Origin: an uncultured Clostridium sp.
GTDB lineage: Bacteria; Bacillota; Clostridia; Lachnospirales; Lachnospiraceae
Direction of reading: 5' to 3'
Assembly (NCBI GenBank): GCA_934438135.1
Contig: CAKSBP010000028.1
Span: forward strand, 1 to 48,924
Length of the DNA stretch: 48,924 nt
Positions 17,684 through 26,016 of the stretch are shown here, one piece after another. The first letter of the stretch is position 1. Each line of letters begins with the position of its first letter. Below the pieces are notes generated by a model. The model worked only from the letters and a program-made list of their open reading frames with translations, was not told the origin of the DNA and did no database searches. A program made the translations under genes and the position numbers.

Positions 17684-18379
17684 TTAACTCTGAAAGAAAT
17701 ACCCGACTCCCCACTTTGTATGTATATACTGTGGTTCACTTGGATTCTTTTCAATTTTTTCACGGAGTCTTCGGATATGCACATCCACGGTTCTTACATC
17801 GCCCGGATAGTCAAATCCCCAGACAGTATTCAACAGGCTTTCTCTGCTGTAAACTTTATTCTTATTTAACATCAGAAGTTCCAGCAGATCAAATTCTTTC
17901 GCCGTTAGATTCACTTCGCGGTTTCCAGTAAATACCCTTCGGCTTTCGCAATCAACTTTCAAATCGCCATAAGAAACAACTTTACTGTCTTCCTCTTCTT
18001 TTTTTGATTTCTTACCGCCGCTTCTTCTCATGATTGCTTTGATTCTTGCTTTCACTTCCAGAATATTAAATGGTTTTGTAATGTAATCATCCGCGCCATA
18101 TTCCAGACCTAGAATTTTATCCATGTCATCGCCTTTTGCAGTCAGCATAATGATCGGCATGTCTGAAAATTCACGGATTTGCTGGCAGACCTCAAAACCA
18201 TCCAGTTTTGGAAGCATCACATCCAGCAAAACAACATCATAATTTGTTTTCTTAGCTGCTTCTACGGCTTCTTCTCCGTCATAGGCACAATCAACGTCCA
18301 TTCCGTCCTGTTCCAGACTGAAACGGATACCTTTCACTATTAATTTTTCATCATCGACAACCAGCACTTTCTTTCCCAA
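17684..18379 (-). CDS. OmpR/PhoB-family response regulator (WalR-like)
   Basis: A 231-residue regulator. Receiver domain 1-118 with the acidic pair DDE near residue 10, phospho-acceptor Asp in VVLLDVMLPKLDG, and conserved Lys in YITKPF. C-terminal winged helix (130-230) with LTAKEFDLLELLM and RTVDVHIRRLREKI. The start is a TTG at 18379 with GAGGTG 7 bases upstream. Only 11 bases separate it from the comEA stop codon, so it is probably co-transcribed with comEA. It binds DNA when phosphorylated by the kinase encoded downstream. Confidence 0.9.
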   Translation of the reverse strand: MGKKVLVVDDEKLIVKGIRFSLEQDGMDVDCAYDGEEAVEAAKKTNYDVVLLDVMLPKLDGFEVCQQIREFSDMPIIMLTAKGDDMDKILGLEYGADDYITKPFNILEVKARIKAIMRRSGGKKSKKEEEDSKVVSYGDLKVDCESRRVFTGNREVNLTAKEFDLLELLMLNKNKVYSRESLLNTVWGFDYPGDVRTVDVHIRRLREKIEKNPSEPQYIHTKWGVGYFFQS

Positions 18380-18390
18380 AATCTTTCACC

Positions 18391-19104
18391 TCATGATTGA
18401 ACTGTAATTAAGTTCTTGAGCTTTTGAAATACTCCATCCTTAATTCCCTCAATATTTTTAATTTCTTCTATGTTATGAAAACTTCCATGTTCCTCACGAT
18501 ATGCCAGTATACTGTCTGCTTTTGCCTGACCAATGCCTGGAAGTGTCATAAGTGTGGCAGCATCTGCTGTATTTAAATCCACCTGCTGTGCTTCTTTGGT
18601 TTCTGATGAGCCTGTTTCAGAAGAATCTGCTGTCTCTCCTGGTGTCCAATTCTGTTCCTTGCTTTCTTTTACAGAAGGAACATAAATTTTCTCGCCATCT
18701 GAAACCGTTTTCGCCAAATTCAGGCACTCTGGCGCAGCATCCTTTAAAAGACCATCTGCCATCTTAATTAAATCTGTAATCCGATCCCCCTCTGTAAATT
18801 CATATACTCCGGGCTTCTTTACAGAACCACAGACATAACAAAATCCTCCCGTACCTAAATCATCTGTCTCTACAGATAGTTTCTGGCTTTCTTCCTTTTC
18901 GTTTATGGAACAATTCGAATCTGGTTCGTAAGAACTTACAGTGCCAGCAGTACCAGAACTGTATAAATCACTTTCTGAAGTTTCTATACTGTCAGACAGA
19001 ATCATCGATTCAGATGCTTCCTTTCCAGAAAACGACTGATATGCAATTCCTGCAAGCAGGACAAAAACAATACATAATCCAATGAGTTTCTTATCTTTTT
19101 TCAT
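18391..19104 (-). CDS. comEA: ComEA-like DNA-binding competence protein
   Basis: About 237 residues from the ATG at 19104 (AAGGAG 7 bases upstream; the longer frame to 19155 has no RBS). One N-terminal membrane anchor (about 7-25), a Ser/Glu-rich spacer, a SLBB domain (GFCYVCGSVKKPGVYEF ... GEKIYVPS), a second spacer, and a C-terminal helix-hairpin-helix pair (VDLNTADAATLMTLPGIGQAKADSILAYREEHG). ComEA binds incoming double-stranded DNA outside the membrane and hands it to ComEC. First gene of the run that includes the two-component system and comEC. Confidence 0.9.
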   Translation of the reverse strand: MKKDKKLIGLCIVFVLLAGIAYQSFSGKEASESMILSDSIETSESDLYSSGTAGTVSSYEPDSNCSINEKEESQKLSVETDDLGTGGFCYVCGSVKKPGVYEFTEGDRITDLIKMADGLLKDAAPECLNLAKTVSDGEKIYVPSVKESKEQNWTPGETADSSETGSSETKEAQQVDLNTADAATLMTLPGIGQAKADSILAYREEHGSFHNIEEIKNIEGIKDGVFQKLKNLITVQS

Positions 19105-19160
19105 AGTATCTCTCCTTATAAAAAGAATACCTCTATACCTTTTATAACGAGACACATTCT

Positions 19161-19189
19161 ATTCTACCTAAATGCACTTCGTAATACAA
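19161..19189 (-). promoter_or_regulatory. Candidate promoter of comEA
   Basis: On the minus strand TTGTAT (19184-19189) and TAGAAT (19161-19166) are separated by 17 bases. Both boxes differ from consensus at one or two positions. Confidence 0.5.
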
Positions 19190-19214
19190 TAGCCTTTTTT
19201 AATTTTTCGCAAAA

Positions 19215-19655
19215 TTATTTCGAATCCCATTTAAATAGAATAATCCCACCAACAATTATACCGACAGCAATAAGTTTTTTCCACTCAAAATCTGCTTTTT
19301 CTGAACCAAACAGACCGAACAGTTCGATTACGTATGCTACAATAATCTGTGCAGTCAAAATCAGCATATTTGCCCTTGCCGGACCTAATCCTGCAACACT
19401 CTTAATCACCGTAAACGTAATAAATGCTCCCATAACACCGCCAAGAAGCATATATTTATCTGGAATCCGAAACAATGCTCCGACACTGCTTTCTCTTCCT
19501 GTCATAAACCATGCAATGACACATACAGCAAATGCTGTAAGCTGTACAAAGCCCGCCGCCATCCAAATGCTGGTCTGCTTTGTTACTCCTGTATTAAAAA
19601 CACCTTGAATGCTCATCAGCGCACCCGATAACAGTGCAATTAAAATGCCCCACAT
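19215..19655 (-). CDS. Small DMT-family transporter (YdcZ/DUF606 type)
   Basis: A 146-residue membrane protein with five predicted helices: MWGILIALLSGALMSIQGVFN, TSIWMAAGFVQLTAFAVCVIAW, YMLLGGVMGAFITFTVI, ARANMLILTAQIIVAYVIEL and KKLIAVGIIVGGIILFKW. This matches YdcZ-like members of the drug/metabolite transporter superfamily, which usually work as pairs. A start at 19655 with AGGAGG 8 bases upstream was chosen over the longer frame to 19760, which overlaps the argD gene. It follows argD by 70 bases and may be read from the arg operon. The substrate is unknown. Confidence 0.82.
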   Translation of the reverse strand: MWGILIALLSGALMSIQGVFNTGVTKQTSIWMAAGFVQLTAFAVCVIAWFMTGRESSVGALFRIPDKYMLLGGVMGAFITFTVIKSVAGLGPARANMLILTAQIIVAYVIELFGLFGSEKADFEWKKLIAVGIIVGGIILFKWDSK

Positions 19656-19725
19656 ATGATCAACCTCCTGTTTTTTCATAGTATTGGTCATATGCAGGGC
19701 AATTATTCTTTGAAATGCCGCGCTT

Positions 19726-20925
19726 TTATACTGTCTGGATTGCTTTTTCCAGTTTCTCAATCATTTCATCTACATGCTCTCTTTTGATAATAAGAGGTGG
19801 AACGAAACGGATAATGTTAGTACCAGCGCTGACTAAAATCAATCCGTTTTCCAGTGCTTTTGCAACAACCGGACCAACTTTGCAAGTCAGTTCCAGACCA
19901 CGCATCATTCCTTTTCCACGCTGTTCTTTTACAACATCATATTTCTTTACCAGTTCTTCTAATTTTTCCTGAAGATACGGTGCAACTTCATTTACATTAT
20001 CGAGAACTTTTTCTTCCTCAAATAAATCAAATACTTTGCGGACAGCAGCGGTTACAAATGGATTACCACCGTATGTGGTACCATGATCCCCTGGTACTAA
20101 TGCTTCTGCTACTTCTTCTGTTGCTAAAAATGCACCAACAGGAACGCCGCAGCCAAGAGCTTTTGCAGAAGTTACAATATCTGGTTTCACTCCGTAAGAC
20201 TGATAAGCAAACATAGAACCAGTTCTTCCCATACCACACTGGATTTCATCACAAATCATCAGAATTCCTTTTTCGTCACAAAGTGCACGAACACCTTTAA
20301 TGAATTCTTCCGTTGCAGGATAAATACCACCTTCACCCTGAACTGTTTCCATAATAATTGCACAGGTATTTTCATTTATTTCTGCCTTTACACTATCCAA
20401 ATCATTATAATCTGCAAATACAACGCCACCAATTAATGGACGGAATGGATCCTGATACTTTTTCGTACCAGTTACGGCAAGAGCCCCCATACTTCTTCCA
20501 TGGAAAGAATGATTCATGGAAATAATCTCTGTTTTTCCAGTCTTTCCATTTACATATGCATATTTACGAGCTAATTTAATGGCACCTTCTATGGCTTCTG
20601 TACCACTGTTCGTAAAAAATACCTTATCCATGCCAGATGCTTCGCAGATTTTTTTTGCTGCATCTGCAAGGTTAGTATTGTAAAACAGGTTGGATGTATG
20701 AATCAGTTTGTCAATCTGTTCTTTTAACGTATCGTTAAACGCCTTGTTATTGTATCCAAGGGCGAATACTGCAATTCCGGCTCCAAAATCCAGATATTTT
20801 TTTCCATCCATATCATATAAATAAACTCCGTCCCCTTTTTCCAATACAATTTTATGACGATTGTATGTATGAATTAAATATTTTTCAGCCTGATCCATTT
20901 CCTGCTGCATTGTCATCTCTGCCAT
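19726..20925 (-). CDS. argD: Acetylornithine aminotransferase
   Basis: A 399-residue class III PLP-dependent aminotransferase that converts N-acetylglutamate semialdehyde to N-acetylornithine. Seen: YLDFGAGIAVFALGYNN, FFTNSGTEAIEGAIKLARKY, NHSFHGRSMGAL, ICDEIQCGMGRTG and the PLP lysine in TSAKALGCGVPVGAFLA. AGGAGG lies 8 bases before the ATG. It follows argB by 17 bases, so argJ-argB-argD form one operon. Ornithine or GABA aminotransferase is less likely given the operon. Confidence 0.94.
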   Translation of the reverse strand: MAEMTMQQEMDQAEKYLIHTYNRHKIVLEKGDGVYLYDMDGKKYLDFGAGIAVFALGYNNKAFNDTLKEQIDKLIHTSNLFYNTNLADAAKKICEASGMDKVFFTNSGTEAIEGAIKLARKYAYVNGKTGKTEIISMNHSFHGRSMGALAVTGTKKYQDPFRPLIGGVVFADYNDLDSVKAEINENTCAIIMETVQGEGGIYPATEEFIKGVRALCDEKGILMICDEIQCGMGRTGSMFAYQSYGVKPDIVTSAKALGCGVPVGAFLATEEVAEALVPGDHGTTYGGNPFVTAAVRKVFDLFEEEKVLDNVNEVAPYLQEKLEELVKKYDVVKEQRGKGMMRGLELTCKVGPVVAKALENGLILVSAGTNIIRFVPPLIIKREHVDEMIEKLEKAIQTV

Positions 20926-20942
20926 ACCAAAAACCTCCTAAC

Positions 20943-21863
20943 TTATTTTACAAGTTCTTCTTCACTATTCTCATGAGGATACAGTGCTTTATGATCATCA
21001 ATAATCGCCGTACCAATTCCTTTTTTCGTAAAGAATTCAAGCAAGAGACAGTGCTCTCTTCTTCCATCCAGAATATGTACTCTGTTTACACCATTTGTAA
21101 CTGCTTCAATACAGTTATTTATTTTTGGAAGCATACCACCGCTGATATAACCATCTGTAATCATCTTATGTGCTTCTGCCAGGGTTAAAACAGAAATCAA
21201 TGTACTCTTGTCATCCGGATCTTTGCAGACGCCTTCAATATCAGTTAAGAAAGCAAGTTTTTCTGCTCCAATTGCAGAAGCAACTGCACATGCTGCTTCA
21301 TCCGCATTGATGTTATAGGATTCGTAATCGTCTCCAAGACCGATTGGTGCAATCACAGGAATAAAATCATTATCTAATAAGGTATCAATCAGTTCTTCAT
21401 TGACCCATTCTACATTTCCAACAAAGCCAATATCTCCACCTTGAACTGTTTTCTTAGTGCAGCGCAAAGTTCCACCATCTTTACCTGTAATGCCGACTGC
21501 TTTCACACCAAGCTTTTCCACCATCTGAACCAGATTTTTGTTTACTTTATTTAATACCATCTCTGCAATTTCCATCGTATCTGCATCTGTCACACGAAAT
21601 CCGTTAACAAATTCCGATTCCTTGCCAACTTTCTTGAGCCATTTACTAATTTCCTTGCCACCGCCATGCACAATAATTGGTTTCATACCAATCAGTTTTA
21701 ACAGGGCAACGTCTTTGATAACGCTCTCTTCCAGCTTTTTATCTAACATTGCACTTCCACCATATTTAATAACAATTTTCTTATTGTTAAAATCTCTGAT
21801 ATACGGCAATGCCTCAATCAATGTCTGTGCTTTAATTAAAATTTCCTGCATGTATTCATCCAT
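20943..21863 (-). CDS. argB: Acetylglutamate kinase
   Basis: A 306-residue amino-acid kinase that phosphorylates N-acetylglutamate. Motifs: VIKYGGSAM (nucleotide-binding Lys and GG), IVHGGGKEISKWLKKVG, GITGKDGG, and YNINADEAACAVASAIGAEKLAFLTDIEGV. An N-terminal helix (residues 1-20) precedes the core, as in arginine-inhibited hexameric forms, which suggests feedback control. GGAGG lies 8 bases before the ATG. Second gene of argJBD. Confidence 0.95.
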   Translation of the reverse strand: MDEYMQEILIKAQTLIEALPYIRDFNNKKIVIKYGGSAMLDKKLEESVIKDVALLKLIGMKPIIVHGGGKEISKWLKKVGKESEFVNGFRVTDADTMEIAEMVLNKVNKNLVQMVEKLGVKAVGITGKDGGTLRCTKKTVQGGDIGFVGNVEWVNEELIDTLLDNDFIPVIAPIGLGDDYESYNINADEAACAVASAIGAEKLAFLTDIEGVCKDPDDKSTLISVLTLAEAHKMITDGYISGGMLPKINNCIEAVTNGVNRVHILDGRREHCLLLEFFTKKGIGTAIIDDHKALYPHENSEEELVK

Positions 21864-21898
21864 TTTCTTTTCCTCCAGGCCTTTCTTTCTATTATATA

Positions 21899-23122
21899 TT
21901 AAGAACGGTAATCTCCGTTAATCTTTACATAATCATAAGTCAGGTCGCAGCCCCATGCAGTTGCTTCAGCGTTGCCGGCCTTCATATCAGCGGTTGCCGT
22001 TACTTCTTTCCCTTTTAAAATCTCAGTCGCAAACTCTTCACTGTAGTCTGTGGCAAGACCATTTTCAACTAATTTCAATTTTCCAGCTTTGCTTTCTACA
22101 TATAAATCCACCGTATCCGGATTAAATGATACACCAGAATAACCCATAGCGCAGAATATACGTCCCCAGTTCGCATCACTTCCAAATACTGCTGCTTTTA
22201 CCAGATTGGAAGTAATAATGGACTTTGCAAGTACTTTTGCTTCTTCCTTGGAAGCAGCATTTACAACCTTTGCTTCAATTAATTTGCTGCAGCCTTCACC
22301 GTCAGCAGCCATTTTCTTTGCTAAATAAACAGAAACATAACTCAATGCTTCTACGAATGTATCATAATCTGAATTTTTTTCTGTAATCTTAGCATTTCCA
22401 GCTTTTCCACTGGCTAAAATCATATAGGAATCATTGGTAGAAGTATCACGGTCAACGGAAATCATATTAAAGGAATCTTTTACAACTGTGCTGACTGCTT
22501 CCTGTAACAGTTCTTTTGAAATAGAAAGATCCGTTACAGCAACGCAAAGCATCGTAGCCATATTCGGATGAATCATTCCAGAACCTTTTGTCATAGCACC
22601 TAATGTAACAGTTTTTCCATCAATCGTAAATTCTACTGCACATTCTTTTTTATATGTATCAGTTGTCATAATTGCCTCAGCAGCTTTCGTTCCTGCTTCT
22701 AATGAAGCGTCTTTCTTCTGGACAAGCATCTTTGTACCTTTTACTACGATATCTGTTGGTAACAGTTGTCCGATTACGCCAGTAGAGCAGGTTAAGACAT
22801 CGTCTGCCTTTACTCCAAGAGCCTGGGCCGCCGATTCTGCCATTGCTTCATTTGCCTTCATACCGGCTTCTCCGGTACATGCATTGGCATTTCCTGCGTT
22901 CAGGACAACAGCTCTTGCTGTTTCCTTATTCTTAATGATTTCTATATCACGTTTTACCGGTGCTGCTTTCACTACATTAGTAGTAAATACCCCTGCTGTC
23001 GTGGCATCGGCATCACTATAAACAAGCGCCATATCATTTTTTCCATTTTTCTTAAGTCCAGCAAATACACCTGCTGCATAAAATCCCCGGACCGCTGTCA
23101 CTCCGCCATTTATCTGCTTCAT
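21899..23122 (-). CDS. argJ: Glutamate N-acetyltransferase (ArgJ)
   Basis: A 407-residue ArgJ. The self-cleavage site is visible in TKGSGMIHPNMATMLC, where the Thr after Ala becomes the N-terminal nucleophile of the beta chain. Also seen: NAGNANACTGE and DSFNMISVDRDTSTNDS. It recycles the acetyl group from acetylornithine to glutamate; bifunctional forms also use acetyl-CoA. First gene of the argJBD operon, with a strong promoter at 23164-23192. No argC or argA is present in the window. Confidence 0.95.
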   Translation of the reverse strand: MKQINGGVTAVRGFYAAGVFAGLKKNGKNDMALVYSDADATTAGVFTTNVVKAAPVKRDIEIIKNKETARAVVLNAGNANACTGEAGMKANEAMAESAAQALGVKADDVLTCSTGVIGQLLPTDIVVKGTKMLVQKKDASLEAGTKAAEAIMTTDTYKKECAVEFTIDGKTVTLGAMTKGSGMIHPNMATMLCVAVTDLSISKELLQEAVSTVVKDSFNMISVDRDTSTNDSYMILASGKAGNAKITEKNSDYDTFVEALSYVSVYLAKKMAADGEGCSKLIEAKVVNAASKEEAKVLAKSIITSNLVKAAVFGSDANWGRIFCAMGYSGVSFNPDTVDLYVESKAGKLKLVENGLATDYSEEFATEILKGKEVTATADMKAGNAEATAWGCDLTYDYVKINGDYRS

Positions 23123-23163
23123 ATTATCTACCTCTTTTCGACTGTAATAAAGAATTGTTAATA

Positions 23164-23192
23164 ATTATACATCAACGCGAATCATTATGCAA
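23164..23192 (-). promoter_or_regulatory. argJBD promoter with possible ArgR box
   Basis: On the minus strand TTGCAT (23187-23192) and TATAAT (23164-23169) are 17 bases apart. The -10 region reads TGTATAATTATT, close to the ARG-box pattern TGNATWWWWATNCA. The same TTGCAT...TTGATGTATA layout recurs at argG. Confidence 0.7.
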
Positions 23193-23278
23193 GGTTTTTT
23201 ATGAAACTATTTTTTCCTTAAAAAATGTGTAAATTCGTACTTTTTTCAAAATTAAATAACTTTTCCCTGAAATAGTTC

Positions 23279-23313
23279 TTGCATATTAATTAAACTTGAT
23301 GTATATTTATAAT
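23279..23313 (+). promoter_or_regulatory. argG promoter with possible ArgR box
   Basis: TTGCAT (23279-23284) and TATATT (23302-23307) are 17 bases apart; a TATAAT at 23308-23313 overlaps. The segment TTGATGTATATTTAT resembles the argJ promoter. Downstream, AAACAGG / CCTGTTT (about 23320-23343) forms a small leader hairpin without a T tract. Confidence 0.6.
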
Positions 23314-23373
23314 CATAAAAAACAGGCACACAAAAACCTGTTTACTATAAGAAAAATATCGGAGGTTATTAAT

Positions 23374-24600
23374 ATGAAAGAAAAGGTTATTCTTGCGTAC
23401 TCAGGTGGATTGGACACTACAGCTATTATCCCTTGGTTAAAAGAAAATTTTGATTATGAAGTTATCTGCTGCTGCATCGACTGTGGACAGGGTGAAGAAT
23501 TAGACGGTCTGGAAGAAAGAGCAAAATCCTGTGGTGCAAGCAAATTATACATAGAAGATGTTATCGATGAATTCTGTGATGAATATGTTGTTCCTTGCGT
23601 TCAGGCTAATTCTATTTATGAAAATAAATATTTATTAGGAACTTCTATGGCTCGTCCAGTTATCGCAAAGAAATTAGTTGAAATCGCTCGTAAAGAAGGG
23701 GCTACTGCCATCTGCCATGGTGCTACTGGTAAAGGTAATGACCAGATTCGTTTTGAATTAGGCATCAAAGCACTTGCTCCAGATTTAAAGATTATCGCTG
23801 CTTGGAGAAATGATGCATGGACTATGAATTCCCGTGAAGAAGAAATTGAATATTGCAGACAGCATGGCATCGACTTACCTTTCTCTGCTGACACAAGCTA
23901 CAGCCGTGACCGTAACTTATGGCACATCAGCCATGAAGGTCTTGAATTAGAAGATCCTTCTAACGAACCAAACTTTGACCACTTATTAGTATTAGGAACC
24001 ACTCCTGAAAAAGCTCCTGAAGAAGGTGAATATGTTACTATGACATTTGAAGCCGGTGTTCCAAAGAGCGTTAATGGTGTTGAAATGAAAGTTTCTGATA
24101 TCATCCGTAAATTAAATGAATTAGGCGGAAAACATGGTATTGGTATCGTTGATATTGTTGAAAACCGTGTTGTTGGCATGAAATCCCGTGGTGTTTATGA
24201 AACTCCTGGTGGAACTATCTTAATGGAAGCTCATCAGCAGTTAGAGGAATTAATCCTTGACCGTGATACTACTACTATGAAAAAAGTTATGGGTAACAAA
24301 TTAGCTGATATCGTATACGAAGGAAAATGGTTCACACCTCTTCGTGAAGCTGTTCAGGCTTTTATCGAAAGCACACAGAAATATGTTACTGGTGAAGTAA
24401 AATTCAAACTTTACAAAGGTAACATTATCAAAGCCGGAGAAACTTCTCCATACAGCTTATACAATGAAAGCATTGCTTCCTTCACAACTGGTGATTTATA
24501 TGACCATCATGATGCAGAAGGTTTCATCAACTTATTCGGTTTATCCTGTAAAGTCCGTGCTATGAAAATGCAGGAAGTAGAAAAGAATAAAAATAAATAA
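23374..24600 (+). CDS. argG: Argininosuccinate synthase
   Basis: About 408 residues from the ATG at 23374, with GGAGG 8 bases upstream (the frame extends further to 23296 but without an RBS and into the promoter). N-type ATP pyrophosphatase motif AYSGGLDTTAIIPWL at residues 8-22, then HGATGKGNDQIRFELG and SIYENKYLLGTSMARP. It joins citrulline and aspartate with ATP to give argininosuccinate. Usual argG length. Diverges from argJBD and ends at a terminator; argH does not follow. Confidence 0.96.
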   Translation: MKEKVILAYSGGLDTTAIIPWLKENFDYEVICCCIDCGQGEELDGLEERAKSCGASKLYIEDVIDEFCDEYVVPCVQANSIYENKYLLGTSMARPVIAKKLVEIARKEGATAICHGATGKGNDQIRFELGIKALAPDLKIIAAWRNDAWTMNSREEEIEYCRQHGIDLPFSADTSYSRDRNLWHISHEGLELEDPSNEPNFDHLLVLGTTPEKAPEEGEYVTMTFEAGVPKSVNGVEMKVSDIIRKLNELGGKHGIGIVDIVENRVVGMKSRGVYETPGGTILMEAHQQLEELILDRDTTTMKKVMGNKLADIVYEGKWFTPLREAVQAFIESTQKYVTGEVKFKLYKGNIIKAGETSPYSLYNESIASFTTGDLYDHHDAEGFINLFGLSCKVRAMKMQEVEKNKNK

Positions 24601-24620
24601 TTTTTCATTTAAATAACAGG

Positions 24621-24663
24621 CACTGTAGGAATTGTATTATATTCCTACGGTGTTTTCTGTTTT
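24621..24663 (+). terminator. argG terminator
   Basis: CACTGTAGGAAT pairs with ATTCCTACGGTG (one G-T pair) around an 8-base loop, followed by TTTTCTGTTTTC. Confidence 0.8.
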
Positions 24664-24752
24664 CGTATTTAGTCATTGGTTTCTTTTTCTCGATATCTAA
24701 AAAATTCTGATAACCATCTTTTAAGTTTTACAAAAACCATGAGACATACTTT

Positions 24753-25328
24753 TTATAATTTTATCTTTAATCCACGCGTCCTGATATTTTTCTTTTTCAT
24801 AGACAAGGACTTCTCTTCTTTTACGGAAGCAAAGGTTGCCTGCTCAATTTTTATCTTTATTTTCTGCTTTTCCATATCTGGATTATTCACTTTAAATACC
24901 ATCTGATAGAGAATACCTGACGTCTTCCGCTGTATAAATGGGGCATTCCCTGCTGACATATCTAAGTACATGGTACTGACCTTCCCAGTTTTATTACTGA
25001 TATCGACATCACACTCCCAAGATGGAAGCTTTGTTTTCTTCGTTCCACTATCTTTTATTTTTATAGTTCCTTGATTTAGTTTTTCCAATGTCATTGCTTC
25101 CTCATCAAAATCAACAATAAAGCTTGCCGCCTGAAAATTCTTTCGTATTTTTGATACTTTCATATCAACTACAATTGTATTTTTCTCAGAGCCTTTATGA
25201 TATTTCATGGATACCAGCGGTTTCTGAAAATATGACCAAACCAGATACACAAGAACAGCCGCCAATACGATTCCAAGTATACCTGCCACTGTCACTGCAG
25301 TTTTCTTTTTCTTAGACCAGTTTTTCAT
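24753..25328 (-). CDS. Membrane-anchored cohesin-like protein at the end of the B12 uptake operon
   Basis: About 191 residues from the ATG at 25328 (GGGAGG 5 bases upstream). A KKKKT stop-transfer-like start and one membrane helix (about 10-33) leave the rest outside. Residues 40-180 have the strand pattern of a cohesin module: VSMKYHKGSEKNTIVVDMKV, ASFIVDFDEEAMTLEKLNQG, then SGILYQMVFKV and QATFAS, matching the AFQFTLTYDP...GVLATLTFKV...GTFAD layout of type I cohesins. The call is from pattern only; sequence identity is low. Last gene of the operon, overlapping the ECF S gene end. It might dock the dockerin-bearing protein encoded first in the operon. Confidence 0.6.
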   Translation of the reverse strand: MKNWSKKKKTAVTVAGILGIVLAAVLVYLVWSYFQKPLVSMKYHKGSEKNTIVVDMKVSKIRKNFQAASFIVDFDEEAMTLEKLNQGTIKIKDSGTKKTKLPSWECDVDISNKTGKVSTMYLDMSAGNAPFIQRKTSGILYQMVFKVNNPDMEKQKIKIKIEQATFASVKEEKSLSMKKKNIRTRGLKIKL

Positions 25329-25338
25329 GTCTGCCTCC

Positions 25339-26016
25339 CTATAACTCATATTTTAACTTGATACGCTCAATTTTCTTACAAAATGGCTGGTAACAGATTC
25401 CAAGGAAAACTACCGTGGAAACTGCATGAATGAAATCAAATGGGATTCCTGATGCATAGGATGCCAGAAGCGTCCCTTTCGTAATGTGGTGAAACAGCAT
25501 CATTGCGGAATAAAAATTCATAATTCCACCATATACAATCATCGTTACCAGAAATCCATACAAGCAGATTCCAATAACTCCAGGCCTTTTTTTCTGAAAC
25601 AAAAGTCCAGCCAGAAAGCCCACCAGTCCAAAACAAAACATCTGCCACACCGTCCACGGTCCCTGTCCAAAATAAAAATTGGATAAAAATCCAGTCAGTG
25701 CTCCCACGAGAAATCCCTCATAACTTCCGAGAGTTACGGAAGAAATAATTACAATTGCCAGTACCGGCTTAAACTGGGGCAGCATAAAAAATGCAAGCCG
25801 CCCAATGGATGCAATTGCCGCAAGAGATGCAATCATGACAATCCTTTTTCCATTTTTGTCAATCGAATATCCAAGAAATGCAGGAAAGATAACTAAAAGC
25901 AGCATAATTGTAATAAAGAGATAATCCCTTTCTTTACTGCTAAAAAACATCTCCACTCCCAAAAGAATCGGCAGTATCAGAAATACTATTATTTTATTCA
26001 ATCTCCTGATTTTCAA
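25339..26016 (-). CDS. ECF transporter S component, probably for cobalamin
   Basis: A 225-residue membrane protein with about six helices, typical of ECF substrate-binding S subunits: IIVFLILPILLGVEMFF, a Gly-rich segment IVIISSVTLGSYEGFLVGALTGFLSNFYFG, and VWQMFCFGLVGFLAGLLF. The start is a TTG with AGGTG 7 bases upstream. It overlaps the ATPase gene end. The substrate is inferred, not seen: the operon is led by a cobalamin riboswitch and a transcobalamin-like protein, so a CbrT-like role in B12 or corrinoid uptake is likely. Confidence 0.8.
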   Translation of the reverse strand: MKIRRLNKIIVFLILPILLGVEMFFSSKERDYLFITIMLLLVIFPAFLGYSIDKNGKRIVMIASLAAIASIGRLAFFMLPQFKPVLAIVIISSVTLGSYEGFLVGALTGFLSNFYFGQGPWTVWQMFCFGLVGFLAGLLFQKKRPGVIGICLYGFLVTMIVYGGIMNFYSAMMLFHHITKGTLLASYASGIPFDFIHAVSTVVFLGICYQPFCKKIERIKLKYEL

